Source: CAZRWD01 sp964603785
GTDB taxonomy: Bacteria > Fermentibacterota > Fermentibacteria > Fermentibacterales > Fermentibacteraceae
NCBI GenBank assembly: GCA_964603785.1
Contig: CAZRWD010000002.1
Coordinates: forward strand, 1 to 64,000
Direction of reading: 5' to 3'
DNA length: 64,000 nt
A program made the position numbers and the translations under genes. The notes under the pieces are model-generated. The model worked only from the letters and a program-made list of their open reading frames with translations. It did no database searches and was not told the DNA's origin. Below, piece after piece: positions 8,720 to 16,930 of the stretch (its first letter is position 1; every line of letters begins with the position of its first letter).

Positions 8720-9319
8720 CTACCGCGGCGCTCCAGGGGCGGTCCAGCTCCCCGCCTTCCAGGGCATGCCCATCAGGTCCGTCCAGCTCCATGCGCTAGA
8801 GGGATCCGGGGTCGACCAGAGCTGCCATACGCGCAGGATGCCGGAGGCATCGACCCTGCACGCCATCACGGCGGAACCGTACGAGGTCAGGGAGTCTCCG
8901 CCGGCTGAATCCGGGGCGGCCGTCAGCACGTATGCCCTGTGGATGATCCATGACTCCCCCGAGGGGTCTCCCGGCCATGCGGCTGCCGAGTCGCCGGTCA
9001 GATCGAACAGGACGTCCCGGGTCCCGTCGAAGAGGATACCGGCGAACTGCAGCTCCAGGCTCTCAGACCAGCTGGTGTCGATGATGCCGTCGCCATCGTA
9101 GTCATCCCAGTCGTCCACGGGCAGGTTTCTCCGGAAGTCGTCGGAAAGGCACCAGTCCAGGAGATCCGCATCCTCGTCGTCCCACGCCCTCTCCAGGCTG
9201 TCCGCGAGCATCTGCAGCGAGTCGAGCGGTGGATCTGCACCCTGCGCCCCGCCGGGCGGATCGCACGCCTGCACCGCCAGCAGGAGCGCCGCCGCCATCA
9301 GGATCCGGAACTCCGTCAT
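8720..9319 (-). CDS. Lipoprotein with NTF2-like character, unknown function
   Basis: 199 residues. The lipoprotein signal (FRILMAAALLLAVQAC) has its acylated cysteine near residue 19. The mature part starts with a helix (LDSLQMLADSLERAWDDED) and continues as a curved-sheet pattern with WSESLELQFAGI and WIIHRAYVLTAA, which suggests an NTF2-like or SnoaL-like fold; no family can be named with certainty. The start is the ATG six bases after GGGAGGGG; an upstream TTG sits directly on the Shine-Dalgarno and is less likely. It appears monocistronic or leads into the acyltransferase gene 37 bases downstream. Confidence 0.72.
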   Translation of the reverse strand: MTEFRILMAAALLLAVQACDPPGGAQGADPPLDSLQMLADSLERAWDDEDADLLDWCLSDDFRRNLPVDDWDDYDGDGIIDTSWSESLELQFAGILFDGTRDVLFDLTGDSAAAWPGDPSGESWIIHRAYVLTAAPDSAGGDSLTSYGSAVMACRVDASGILRVWQLWSTPDPSSAWSWTDLMGMPWKAGSWTAPGAPR

Positions 9320-9351
9320 CGCCAACCCCTCCCGTCATCGTAGCCTCTCCA

Positions 9352-9357
9352 GATATA
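9352..9357 (-). promoter_or_regulatory. Candidate -10 element (TATATC) for the lipoprotein gene
   Basis: On the minus strand the only AT-rich hexamer in this 65-base intergenic stretch reads GCTATATCTG, about 33 bases ahead of the ATG. It resembles the GCTATATT elements before ppdK and mtnP. No good -35 is visible. Confidence 0.35.
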
Positions 9358-9384
9358 GCTGCGTGCCGGTGAGCGGTTCCGTCG

Positions 9385-10476
9385 TCACCTGCCGAGGGGT
9401 CTGGGCACCTCTATCGCGTTCTCCGGGCACAGCTCGTGGCAGCAGAGGCAGACGATGCACCTCCGCCTGTCCATCCTTGCGCGGCCCTTCACGACGGTTA
9501 TCGCGCCGACCGGGCAGCTCCGCGCGCAGAAGCCGCACCCGGTGCACTTCGCGTTCGATCTGGGGACGGTCTTCAGGAGCAGTCTCGCGACGGGTCCTGC
9601 GAACCTCGGGGCGAGGCCGTAGAACCAGGTCACCGGTATCTCGAAGCCGGGGAACGAGGCCGACCCGTCCACCGAGATCTCCGCGAACGGCTTCCCCAGC
9701 CCCCGCCGCCTCGCCTCCCTCGTGGTGTCGAGATCCTCCGGGCCCAGCCCGACCAGCGTCGACATGACCATGTCCAGGAGGACGCCGTCCCTGGCCACGC
9801 CCAGGACTCCGTCCATCCGCGCCCTGCCGTCGGTGCTGGGCCCCCTCCCGTCCATGGCGAGGATGGCGTCCATCACCACCAGGTCGAAGGGGACGAGGGT
9901 GTGGATGTCCACGACGTGAACCGCGAGATCGCGCGGGCGGACGGCATGGCTGTGGATGACCGCCTTGCCGAGCCCGGGGACGGCCCCGAAGGAGTTCTTG
10001 ACGGCGTTGGTGATGCGGCAGTACATGTGCGTCTTGAACTTGCACATGTTCACCACGGCATCGTGCTCCAGCGCCGGAAGTGCGATGTGGTATGGCCTCC
10101 CATCGACCTGCCTCGCGACGCTCCCGGCCCTCTCGAACGAGACCAGTTCGACCCCCGGGTCCTCACGCAGGCTCTCGAAGCCGCAGTTGCGCCAGTAGCG
10201 CTCGACTCCGCCCACGGCGCCCCCCGGGCTGTCTCCGACCGAGACCCGGCAGCCCCGCTCGAGGAGGAGCGCCGCCATCGCGGCGACGACCTCGGGGTGA
10301 GTGGTTATCCCCCGCCCGGGAGCCTTTGCGGCCAGCATGTTCACCTTCAGGAGCACCCGGGCGCCCGGACGGATTCCGTCCGGCCAGCCGCCTGCCCGCT
10401 CGATCATGTCGGCGAGGACCGGAGCCAGTGCCCTCCTGTCGTAGCGGAGCCCCTGCCGCAGGACGACGTCGCTCAC
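9385..10476 (-). CDS. DUF362 domain protein with C-terminal 2x[4Fe-4S] ferredoxin domain
   Basis: 363 residues. The DUF362 domain fills residues 1-300 (VLLKVNMLAAKAPGRGITTHPEV, VGDSPGG, CKFKTHMYCRITNAVKNSFG). A bacterial ferredoxin domain follows with two cysteine clusters, CTGCGFCARSCP near 313 and CIVCLCCHELCP near 342, each suited to a [4Fe-4S] cluster. Such proteins are common in anaerobes. Their substrate is not established, though electron transfer coupled to a glycoconjugate or cofactor step is plausible. The GTG start overlaps the GT4 stop as GTGA, so it is translated with a glycosyltransferase. Confidence 0.9.
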   Translation of the reverse strand: MSDVVLRQGLRYDRRALAPVLADMIERAGGWPDGIRPGARVLLKVNMLAAKAPGRGITTHPEVVAAMAALLLERGCRVSVGDSPGGAVGGVERYWRNCGFESLREDPGVELVSFERAGSVARQVDGRPYHIALPALEHDAVVNMCKFKTHMYCRITNAVKNSFGAVPGLGKAVIHSHAVRPRDLAVHVVDIHTLVPFDLVVMDAILAMDGRGPSTDGRARMDGVLGVARDGVLLDMVMSTLVGLGPEDLDTTREARRRGLGKPFAEISVDGSASFPGFEIPVTWFYGLAPRFAGPVARLLLKTVPRSNAKCTGCGFCARSCPVGAITVVKGRARMDRRRCIVCLCCHELCPENAIEVPRPLGR

Positions 10477-11636
10477 GGCCGCCCCCCCGTCCCCTGCGGG
10501 GCGGACGCGCCGGAGAGCTCGATCTCCCTATCCAGTATGTGCGCGAGCCTCCTGTCCCAGGCGTAGTCGAGGACGGACTCGCGGCAGAGCCCGGGCGGGG
10601 GGGGGTCGTCGAGCAGCTCGGCGACCGCCGAGGCGAGCAGCTCGGGATCCCGCCGGGGCACGGCCCGGGAGACGGCCCGCGGGAAGGTGCCGATGAGGCC
10701 GCTGCCCTCCAGCCCTACGACCGGGATGCCGCTCGCCAGCGCCTCGAGGAATGTGAGGCCCAGCGTCTCCGCCGGGGCGCCCGAGACGAGGATCGTCGAC
10801 CCCCGGTAGACCACGGCCAGCCCGGCTGGCTCGAGGAACCCGGCGGCGACCACGGAGGGGTCGGACCCTGCGAGCTTCTCGACCTTGGGTCTCATCACTC
10901 CGTCTCCCACTATGGTGAGCGTCGCGGACCGCTCACGCCGGAGGAGCTCGAAGCAGCCGATCACTGCGGACAGCCCCTTCTCCTCGTTGAGCCTTCCCAC
11001 GAACAGAAGCCTCGCCGTCCGGTCACCCTCGGCGCTCCCGGCACCGGGCCGCGCTGCGGGCGTGAAGAGGTCCAGGTCCACACCCAGGGGAGCAAGTTCG
11101 GTGCGGGTGATGCCCTCGCGGGAGAGCCTCTCCCTCACGCAGGGCGAGGCTACGAAGATGCGCGTGCTGTCGGCGTAGGATCTCCTGAGGAACCGCCATC
11201 CCCACGCCTCGAAGGCCCTCGCCAGGACGGGCAGCCTGCCGGCTAGGACGGCGGAGTAGTTGAGGGGGAAGTATGCATGGTAGTAGTCGAACACGGCGCC
11301 CCCGGCGGACTCCCTCCAGGCGGAGGCGCCCCTGCGCATGACGAACGGGCAGCCGCACTCCACGAAGTCGGGCCGCCAGGAAGACAGCGCCCTCTCGACG
11401 GCTCCGGGCGAAAGCGGCGTGAGATAGCCGGGGGCCAGCGGCACCGGGCTCGACCTGACGGTCCGGATGTCTCCCCCGGCGTCCTTCGAGCACGCGTCCT
11501 GCCTGCCGGGGATTACGAGCAGGTGCCGGACATCCCTGCCGGAAGAGGCGAGCCATTGCCTCTTGGTCTCGATGTATCTCCGCACGCCGCCGCCGGTGGC
11601 GCTCCAGAACATCGTGGCGTCACAGGCCCGGATCAT
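10473..11636 (-). CDS. Family 4 glycosyltransferase (GT-B fold)
   Basis: 387 residues. The N-terminal acceptor domain opens with FWSATGGGVRRYIETKR. The C-terminal donor domain contains LLFVGRLNEEKGL, TIVGDGVMRPKVE and the EX7E motif in APAETLGLTFLEALASG near residue 300. Closest in style to alpha-mannosyl or digalactosyl-type GDP/UDP-sugar retaining transferases, but donor and acceptor are not deducible. It acts at the cytosolic membrane face. The ATG start overlaps the diguanylate cyclase stop as ATGA. It lies between a signalling protein and a DUF362-ferredoxin gene in one coupled run from ppdK. Confidence 0.9.
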   Translation of the reverse strand: MIRACDATMFWSATGGGVRRYIETKRQWLASSGRDVRHLLVIPGRQDACSKDAGGDIRTVRSSPVPLAPGYLTPLSPGAVERALSSWRPDFVECGCPFVMRRGASAWRESAGGAVFDYYHAYFPLNYSAVLAGRLPVLARAFEAWGWRFLRRSYADSTRIFVASPCVRERLSREGITRTELAPLGVDLDLFTPAARPGAGSAEGDRTARLLFVGRLNEEKGLSAVIGCFELLRRERSATLTIVGDGVMRPKVEKLAGSDPSVVAAGFLEPAGLAVVYRGSTILVSGAPAETLGLTFLEALASGIPVVGLEGSGLIGTFPRAVSRAVPRRDPELLASAVAELLDDPPPPGLCRESVLDYAWDRRLAHILDREIELSGASAPQGTGGRP

Positions 11637-14071
11637 GCGCCCGGAGTGCAGTTCCCCAGGGCCGGTGCGGTCACCCGGTTCTTCCCGGCCCTCTTGGCGA
11701 GGTACATCCTCTTGTCGGCGGCCTCGAGGAGCCTGTCCCGGTCGGGCACGTCCGTGGGGAAGGTGGAGACCCCCACGCTCACGCTTACGCAGCCGAGGGG
11801 CTGGTCGACGGCGTGCGGGATCTCGGTGCCGGCCTCCTTGACCATCAGGCGTATCCTCTCGGCTATCTCCGCGGCCACCTTGCCCCCGGTCAGGGGGAGG
11901 ATGCAGACGAACTCCTCGCCGCCGTAGCGGACGAGCGTGTCGATCCTCTCGCGCAGGGCTCCCGAGATGGTGCGGGCCAGCGTGCGCAGGAGGATGTTGC
12001 CCATCGGGTGCCCGAAATGGTCGTTGTAGTGCTTGAAGTCGTCCACGTCTATCATGAGCAGCGAGCACTCGTAGTTGTACCGCACGGCGCGCTCGAGCTC
12101 CTCCTTTATCCTGTCCTCGAAGAACCTGAGGTTGCGGAGGTTGGTCAGCCGGTCCCGCTGGGCCATCTCCCAGACCCTCGCGTGCAGCCTGGCATTGTCG
12201 ATGGCCGTGGCGGCGTGGTTGGCGAGGGTGGTGATCCTCCTCACCGAGTCGGTCGTGAAGCGGTTCCTCCCCTTGCTCTGGATGTCGATGACGCCGGACG
12301 ACTTGTCGTGTATGAGCATGGGAACCGCGATCTCGCTGCGCGTGGAGGTCAGGTTCTCGACATACCTGGGCTCCTGGGAGACATCGGGGATGTTGAAGGG
12401 TCTGCGGTTGAGGAAGGCGCTGCCCACTATCCCGCTCAGGGGATGGCTCCTCCTGGGGGGAGCCTCCGGGTCCGGCGTCTCCTCGGGCCCGAGGAGCATG
12501 ATCGGGCGGTCCAGGAGTCCGTCCTCCCTGGGGTATCCGCAGCTGGCCTTGACCAGCAGCCTGTCCGGTACGCCGGCCGAGGCATCCTCGTCCGGCAGCA
12601 GGATCGAGATGGCCTCGTCGGGGTAGAAGAGCCTGAGGCTGCGAAGCAGCTGATCGCAGATGTCGGCGAGCTCGAGCGAGGAGTTCAGGTCCCTCCCGAT
12701 CCTGGACAGCATCTCCAGCTCGTCGTTCCTCTGCTTCAGGTTCTCGCGGAGGGTGTGCTCCTCGGTGACGTCCGAGACCAGGATCACGGCCCCGGCGATC
12801 CTGCCGCCATGCCTGTACGGGACGAACCTCACGTTCGCGATCGTCCTCGACCCGTCGGGCTTCTGGATCTCGACGCCCTCCTCGAGACAGGACCTGCCCT
12901 CGAGCATCACCCTGCCGAGCATCTCCAGCCTGTCGCCGCGCGCGAGCACGGGGATGCTCTCCGAGACGGTCCTCCCGTGGAGGGTCTCCGGCTCCAGGCC
13001 CATGAGGTCCCCCGTTCCCGAGGCCTCCACCGTCCTGCCCCCCTGGTCGATGACGAGAACCGCCGATCCGAGGCTGCCGAGGATCGCCCTGGTCTGTTCC
13101 CTTGCTTCGGATATCTCCTCGAGGTCCATCGAGTTGCGCAGCACGACCGAGGCCTGCGAGCAGAACTCCTGGAGCGTCTCGAGGTCGGAGGGGTCGATGC
13201 TCCTCCCCGTCACGTGGAAGTCGCACCTCACCACGCCCATGACCCCGGCGGCATCGAGCAGGGGAGTGTCGACGTAATCCATGGAGCCGGCCCAGGCCAG
13301 CCTGATCTCGGGCAGCGCGACCTCCCTCGAGCGCACCTGCCTCCCGTCCCTGACCGCGATCGCCAGGGGCAGCCCCTCCACGGAGCTCAGCTTCATCGGG
13401 CGCGGGGCATCACCCGGCATTCCCCTGCCGAGGGCGGCCTCGATCCTCAGCTCACCCGGCCCGGGAAGGTACTGGAAGACCTGGACCCTGTCGAAGCCGA
13501 GGTCGGTCAGGATGCCTGCGGCCAGGTTCCTGAAGACCTCCCTTACGGTGGGGCTGCGGCTGAGGTCGAGCATGAGGTCCCTCGTGGCCTCCATGCGCTC
13601 GAGCCTTCGTTCGAGAAGCCCGGTGAGCTCCTCGAGGAGGGATGTCCTGTCCGGCGGCATGCCGGGCGCGATCGAGCGGGCACCTTCGCGGACGCGTCCC
13701 TCGAGGAGGGCCGAGACCCTCGCGGAGAAGCCGGAGGGCTGCAGCGGCATCTCGAAGACCTCTTCGGCGCCTGCTCTGCGGGCTCGGGCAGAGGCGCTCC
13801 TGTCGGCCCTGGGCATCACGGCGGCCAGGGTCATGCCGGAGAATGCCGGCATGCTGCGGACGTAGCGGAAGAGCCTCGTGGCCCCCAGGCCGGGGAGGTA
13901 GATCCCGCAGACGAAGAGGTCCGGGTGGAGAACGAAGAGCTTCCTGACGGCCTCGGCCCCGTCGTTCGCGACCTCGGCTCGAAGGCCCTCCACCTGGAGG
14001 GCCTTCTGGAGCATGAGGGCGAGCTCGGGATCGCTCTCTGCGATCAGTACGGAGCGTTCTCCCGAAGTCAC
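11633..14071 (-). CDS. Diguanylate cyclase with pseudo-receiver, GAF, PAS and GAF domains
   Basis: 812 residues. In order: a receiver-like domain (about 5-120), coiled linker, GAF (175-310), coiled linker, PAS (330-440), coiled coil, GAF (460-640), and a C-terminal GGDEF domain (650-800) with an intact GGEEF active site near residue 716 for c-di-GMP synthesis. The receiver lacks the phospho-acceptor: where PDLVLLDxxLPG is expected it reads PDLFVCGIYLPG, and the conserved Lys is replaced (EMPLQ). The RxxD inhibitory site ahead of GGEEF is also altered (ERID). It is therefore probably controlled by the GAF/PAS domains. GTG start overlaps the ppdK stop as GTGA. Confidence 0.9.
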   Translation of the reverse strand: MTSGERSVLIAESDPELALMLQKALQVEGLRAEVANDGAEAVRKLFVLHPDLFVCGIYLPGLGATRLFRYVRSMPAFSGMTLAAVMPRADRSASARARRAGAEEVFEMPLQPSGFSARVSALLEGRVREGARSIAPGMPPDRTSLLEELTGLLERRLERMEATRDLMLDLSRSPTVREVFRNLAAGILTDLGFDRVQVFQYLPGPGELRIEAALGRGMPGDAPRPMKLSSVEGLPLAIAVRDGRQVRSREVALPEIRLAWAGSMDYVDTPLLDAAGVMGVVRCDFHVTGRSIDPSDLETLQEFCSQASVVLRNSMDLEEISEAREQTRAILGSLGSAVLVIDQGGRTVEASGTGDLMGLEPETLHGRTVSESIPVLARGDRLEMLGRVMLEGRSCLEEGVEIQKPDGSRTIANVRFVPYRHGGRIAGAVILVSDVTEEHTLRENLKQRNDELEMLSRIGRDLNSSLELADICDQLLRSLRLFYPDEAISILLPDEDASAGVPDRLLVKASCGYPREDGLLDRPIMLLGPEETPDPEAPPRRSHPLSGIVGSAFLNRRPFNIPDVSQEPRYVENLTSTRSEIAVPMLIHDKSSGVIDIQSKGRNRFTTDSVRRITTLANHAATAIDNARLHARVWEMAQRDRLTNLRNLRFFEDRIKEELERAVRYNYECSLLMIDVDDFKHYNDHFGHPMGNILLRTLARTISGALRERIDTLVRYGGEEFVCILPLTGGKVAAEIAERIRLMVKEAGTEIPHAVDQPLGCVSVSVGVSTFPTDVPDRDRLLEAADKRMYLAKRAGKNRVTAPALGNCTPGA

Positions 14072-16830
14072 TTGACCTTTCCGGACTCGATGGCCGCCTG
14101 GGCCGCCGAGAGCCTTGCCACCGGGACCCTGTAGGGCGAGCACGAAACGTAGTCCAGCCCGACGCCGTGGAAGAACCTGATGGAGGAGGGGTCGCCGCCG
14201 TGCTCGCCGCAGACGCCCAGCTTGAGACCGGGTTTCGCACCGCGGCCGCGCTCCACCGCCAGCCTCACCAGCTCGCCGACGCCCTCCTCGTCTATGGATG
14301 CGAATGGATCCCTCTCGTAGATGCCCATCCTGACGTAGTCGCCGAGGAACCTGCCGGCATCGTCACGCGAGAAGCCGCATCCCATCTGGGTGAGGTCGTT
14401 CGTCCCGAAGCTGAAGAAGTCCGCGTGGGAGGCGATCTTCCCTGCATCGACCGCAGCCCTGGGGACCTCTATCATGGTACCGATCCTGTACTCGACGGCG
14501 TCGGCCGGCATGCCCCGCTCCGCCAGCACGGCGTCGATGACGGCCTGGGTCCTCTCCCTCGAGATGCGCAGCTCCTCGGGATGCCCGACCAGGGGGATCA
14601 TGATCTCGGGGAGCACCTTCACGCCGTCACCCGCGCAGTCGAGGGCCGCCTCCATGATGGCCCTGACCTGCATGTCGGAGACCTCCGGGTAGATGAGCCC
14701 CAGCCTGCACCCGCGGTGCCCCAGCATCGGGTTGAACTCGTGGAGGCTCTCGACGACCCGGCGGATCCTCTCGACGGGAAGGCCCATGACGGAGGCCATC
14801 TCCTGCTGGCCGGCGGCGTCGTGGGGAAGGAACTCGTGCAGCGGGGGATCGAGCAGCCTGATGGTGCAGGGTCTTCCGTCCAGCGCCCTGAAGATGCCCT
14901 CGAAGTCGCCCCTCTGGAGCGGGAGCAGCTCGGAGAGGGCCTCCTCGTACGCGGCCTGCGGATCACGGAGCCTTGCACGGACCTCCTCGCCGCCGTCGGC
15001 CGCGAGCTGCTCGCGCAGCCTCTTGACCTCGTCGGCCACCAGGATCAGCTTGCGGAACGAGTTGATCCTGTCACCCTCGAAGAACATGTGCTCCGTCCTG
15101 CAGAGCCCGATGCCCTCCGCACCGAACAGGACGGCCATCTCGGCGTCCCTCGGCGTGTCCGCGTTCGTCCGGACTCCCAGCCTGCGGACCTCGTCCGCCC
15201 AGCCCACCAGCTTCTCGTAGTTCCCGAAGAGCCTCGACTCCTCGCGATTCATCGTCCCCCTGAGCACCTGGACTATCTCCGAGGGCCTGACCTCGACCTC
15301 TCCCAGGAAGACCTCGCCGGTGAACCCGTCGATTGCGAGCATGTCGCCCTCGACGATCTCCACGGAGCCGCACCTGAGGATGCGGTTCCTGCTGTCTATC
15401 TGGAGGTCGCTCGCCCCGGCGACGCAGGGCGTGCCCATCCCCCTGGCGACGACGGCGGCGTGCGAGGTCATGCCCCCGCGTGCCGTCAGTATGCCCTTCG
15501 CCACGGCCATGCCGCCGATGTCCTCCGGGCTCGTCTCGAGCCTGCAGAGGATCACCTTCTCGCCGCGGGCGGCCCAGGCCTCGGCCTCCTCTGCCGTGAA
15601 GACGGCCCTCCCGGACGCTCCGCCCGGGGAGGCGTTGAGGGCGCGCGTGAGAAGCCTGGCGCTCTCCTTCCCGCCCCTGTCGAGAACGGGGGCGAACAGC
15701 TGGTTGAAGCTGCCGGCGGGCATCCTCGAAAGGGCCGTGTCGCGGTCGATCAGCCCCTCGCCGACCATGTCGACGGCCGAGTTGAGCGCTGCGAACACGG
15801 TCCTCTTGCCCGACCGGGTCTGGAGCATGTAGAGGGTGCCGGACTCGATGGTGAACTCGATGTCCTGCATGTCGCGGTAGTGCTTCTCGAGGATGTCCCG
15901 GACCTCCAGGAGGCGCGAGTAGATAGCCGGGTTCTGCCTCTCGAGGGCGGAGATGGGGAGCGGGGTCCTTATACCGGCCACGACATCCTCGCCCTGGGCG
16001 TTCATCAGGTACTCGCCGTAGAAGACGTTGTCGCCGTTCGCCGGGTCGCGGGTGAAGCAGACGCCCGTCCCGGAGTCGTCGCCCATGTTGCCGAAGACCA
16101 TCGTCTGGACGTTGACCGCCGTCCCGAGCAGACCCCTTATCTCGTTCAGCTGCCTGTACTTGATGGCTCTGGGGTTGTTCCAGGAACCGAAGACGGCGTT
16201 CACGGCGTGCACGAGCTGGAGCCAGGGGTCCGACGGGAAATCCTCGCCGGTGTGCTCGCGGTAGAGCCCGCGATAGAGGGAGACCACCTCCCTGAGGTCA
16301 TCCTCGCCGAGGTCGGTGTCGAGCCTGGCGCCCCTGGCGTCCTTCACCGACTGGAGGGCGTGCTCGAAGCCCTCGTGGGGCACCCCCATCACCACGTCGC
16401 CGAACATCTGCATGAACCGGCGGTAGGAGTCCCAGGCGAACCTGGGATTGCCGCTGCGGGCCGCAAGGGCTCCGAGGGTGGTCTCGTTCATCCCGAGGTT
16501 GAGGACGGTGTCCATCATCCCCGGCATGGAGACCGCGGCGCCGCTCCGGACGGAGACCAGCAGGGGATTCACGGGGTCGCCCAGCCTCTTGCCGGTCGCC
16601 TCCTCCAGCTCGCCCAGCTTCGAGCGGACCTCTTCCTCGAGACCCTCGGGCCAGCGGCCGCCGGCCTGGTTGAACGCCTCGCAGGCGCCTGTCGTTATGG
16701 TGAACCCCGGAGGGACGGGCAGGCCCAGCTTCGACATCTCGGCCAGGTTCGCGCCCTTGCCCCCCAGGAGGAGCTTCTGGTCCCTGTCGCCCTCGGTTCT
16801 GCCGGCTCCGAAGAAATAGACGTACTTCAC
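14068..16830 (-). CDS. ppdK: Pyruvate, phosphate dikinase
   Basis: 920 residues. It interconverts pyruvate + ATP + Pi and PEP + AMP + PPi, in fermentative anaerobes often in the ATP-saving glycolytic direction. Seen are the nucleotide-binding start LLLGGKGANLAEM, the phospho-histidine loop GGMTSHAAVVARG with His457, and the C-terminal PEP/pyruvate barrel ending in GVCGEHGGDPSS with the catalytic Cys near 873. It is slightly longer than typical. The GTG start follows a leader containing a stem-loop (16863-16883). It is the first gene of a coupled run with a diguanylate cyclase, a GT4 and a DUF362 protein. Confidence 0.97.
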   Translation of the reverse strand: MKYVYFFGAGRTEGDRDQKLLLGGKGANLAEMSKLGLPVPPGFTITTGACEAFNQAGGRWPEGLEEEVRSKLGELEEATGKRLGDPVNPLLVSVRSGAAVSMPGMMDTVLNLGMNETTLGALAARSGNPRFAWDSYRRFMQMFGDVVMGVPHEGFEHALQSVKDARGARLDTDLGEDDLREVVSLYRGLYREHTGEDFPSDPWLQLVHAVNAVFGSWNNPRAIKYRQLNEIRGLLGTAVNVQTMVFGNMGDDSGTGVCFTRDPANGDNVFYGEYLMNAQGEDVVAGIRTPLPISALERQNPAIYSRLLEVRDILEKHYRDMQDIEFTIESGTLYMLQTRSGKRTVFAALNSAVDMVGEGLIDRDTALSRMPAGSFNQLFAPVLDRGGKESARLLTRALNASPGGASGRAVFTAEEAEAWAARGEKVILCRLETSPEDIGGMAVAKGILTARGGMTSHAAVVARGMGTPCVAGASDLQIDSRNRILRCGSVEIVEGDMLAIDGFTGEVFLGEVEVRPSEIVQVLRGTMNREESRLFGNYEKLVGWADEVRRLGVRTNADTPRDAEMAVLFGAEGIGLCRTEHMFFEGDRINSFRKLILVADEVKRLREQLAADGGEEVRARLRDPQAAYEEALSELLPLQRGDFEGIFRALDGRPCTIRLLDPPLHEFLPHDAAGQQEMASVMGLPVERIRRVVESLHEFNPMLGHRGCRLGLIYPEVSDMQVRAIMEAALDCAGDGVKVLPEIMIPLVGHPEELRISRERTQAVIDAVLAERGMPADAVEYRIGTMIEVPRAAVDAGKIASHADFFSFGTNDLTQMGCGFSRDDAGRFLGDYVRMGIYERDPFASIDEEGVGELVRLAVERGRGAKPGLKLGVCGEHGGDPSSIRFFHGVGLDYVSCSPYRVPVARLSAAQAAIESGKVK

Positions 16831-16862
16831 GCTTGCTACCTGCCTGTCTAGAGGGACTGTTC

Positions 16863-16883
16863 GCCCGCCGCACCGCGGCGGGC
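16863..16883 (-). other. GC-rich stem-loop in the ppdK leader
   Basis: Perfect 8-bp inverted repeat GCCCGCCG / CGGCGGGC with a 5-base loop, about 33 bases ahead of the ppdK start and downstream of the candidate -10 at 16900-16905. There is no U tract, so it is more likely a leader structure or read-through block than a classical terminator. Confidence 0.4.
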
Positions 16884-16899
16884 CTCCTTACGACCTGTA

Positions 16900-16905
16900 A
16901 ATATA
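16900..16905 (-). promoter_or_regulatory. Candidate -10 element (TATATT) for ppdK operon
   Basis: Minus-strand CGGCTATATTTACAGG is the sole AT-rich stretch between the TPR gene stop and ppdK. A TTGTCC lies 19 bases upstream, overlapping the TPR gene's stop region; the spacing is a little long. Confidence 0.4.
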
Positions 16906-16930
16906 GCCGTGATCGGGGATGAGCGGACAA

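Noticed and set aside
14167..16851. An 894-codon open frame on the plus strand
   Set aside because: Antisense to ppdK, which has all catalytic motifs; composition is that of a GC shadow frame.
16863..16905. A metabolite riboswitch in the ppdK leader
   Set aside because: The leader of about 60 bases has one simple hairpin only and no known aptamer pattern.
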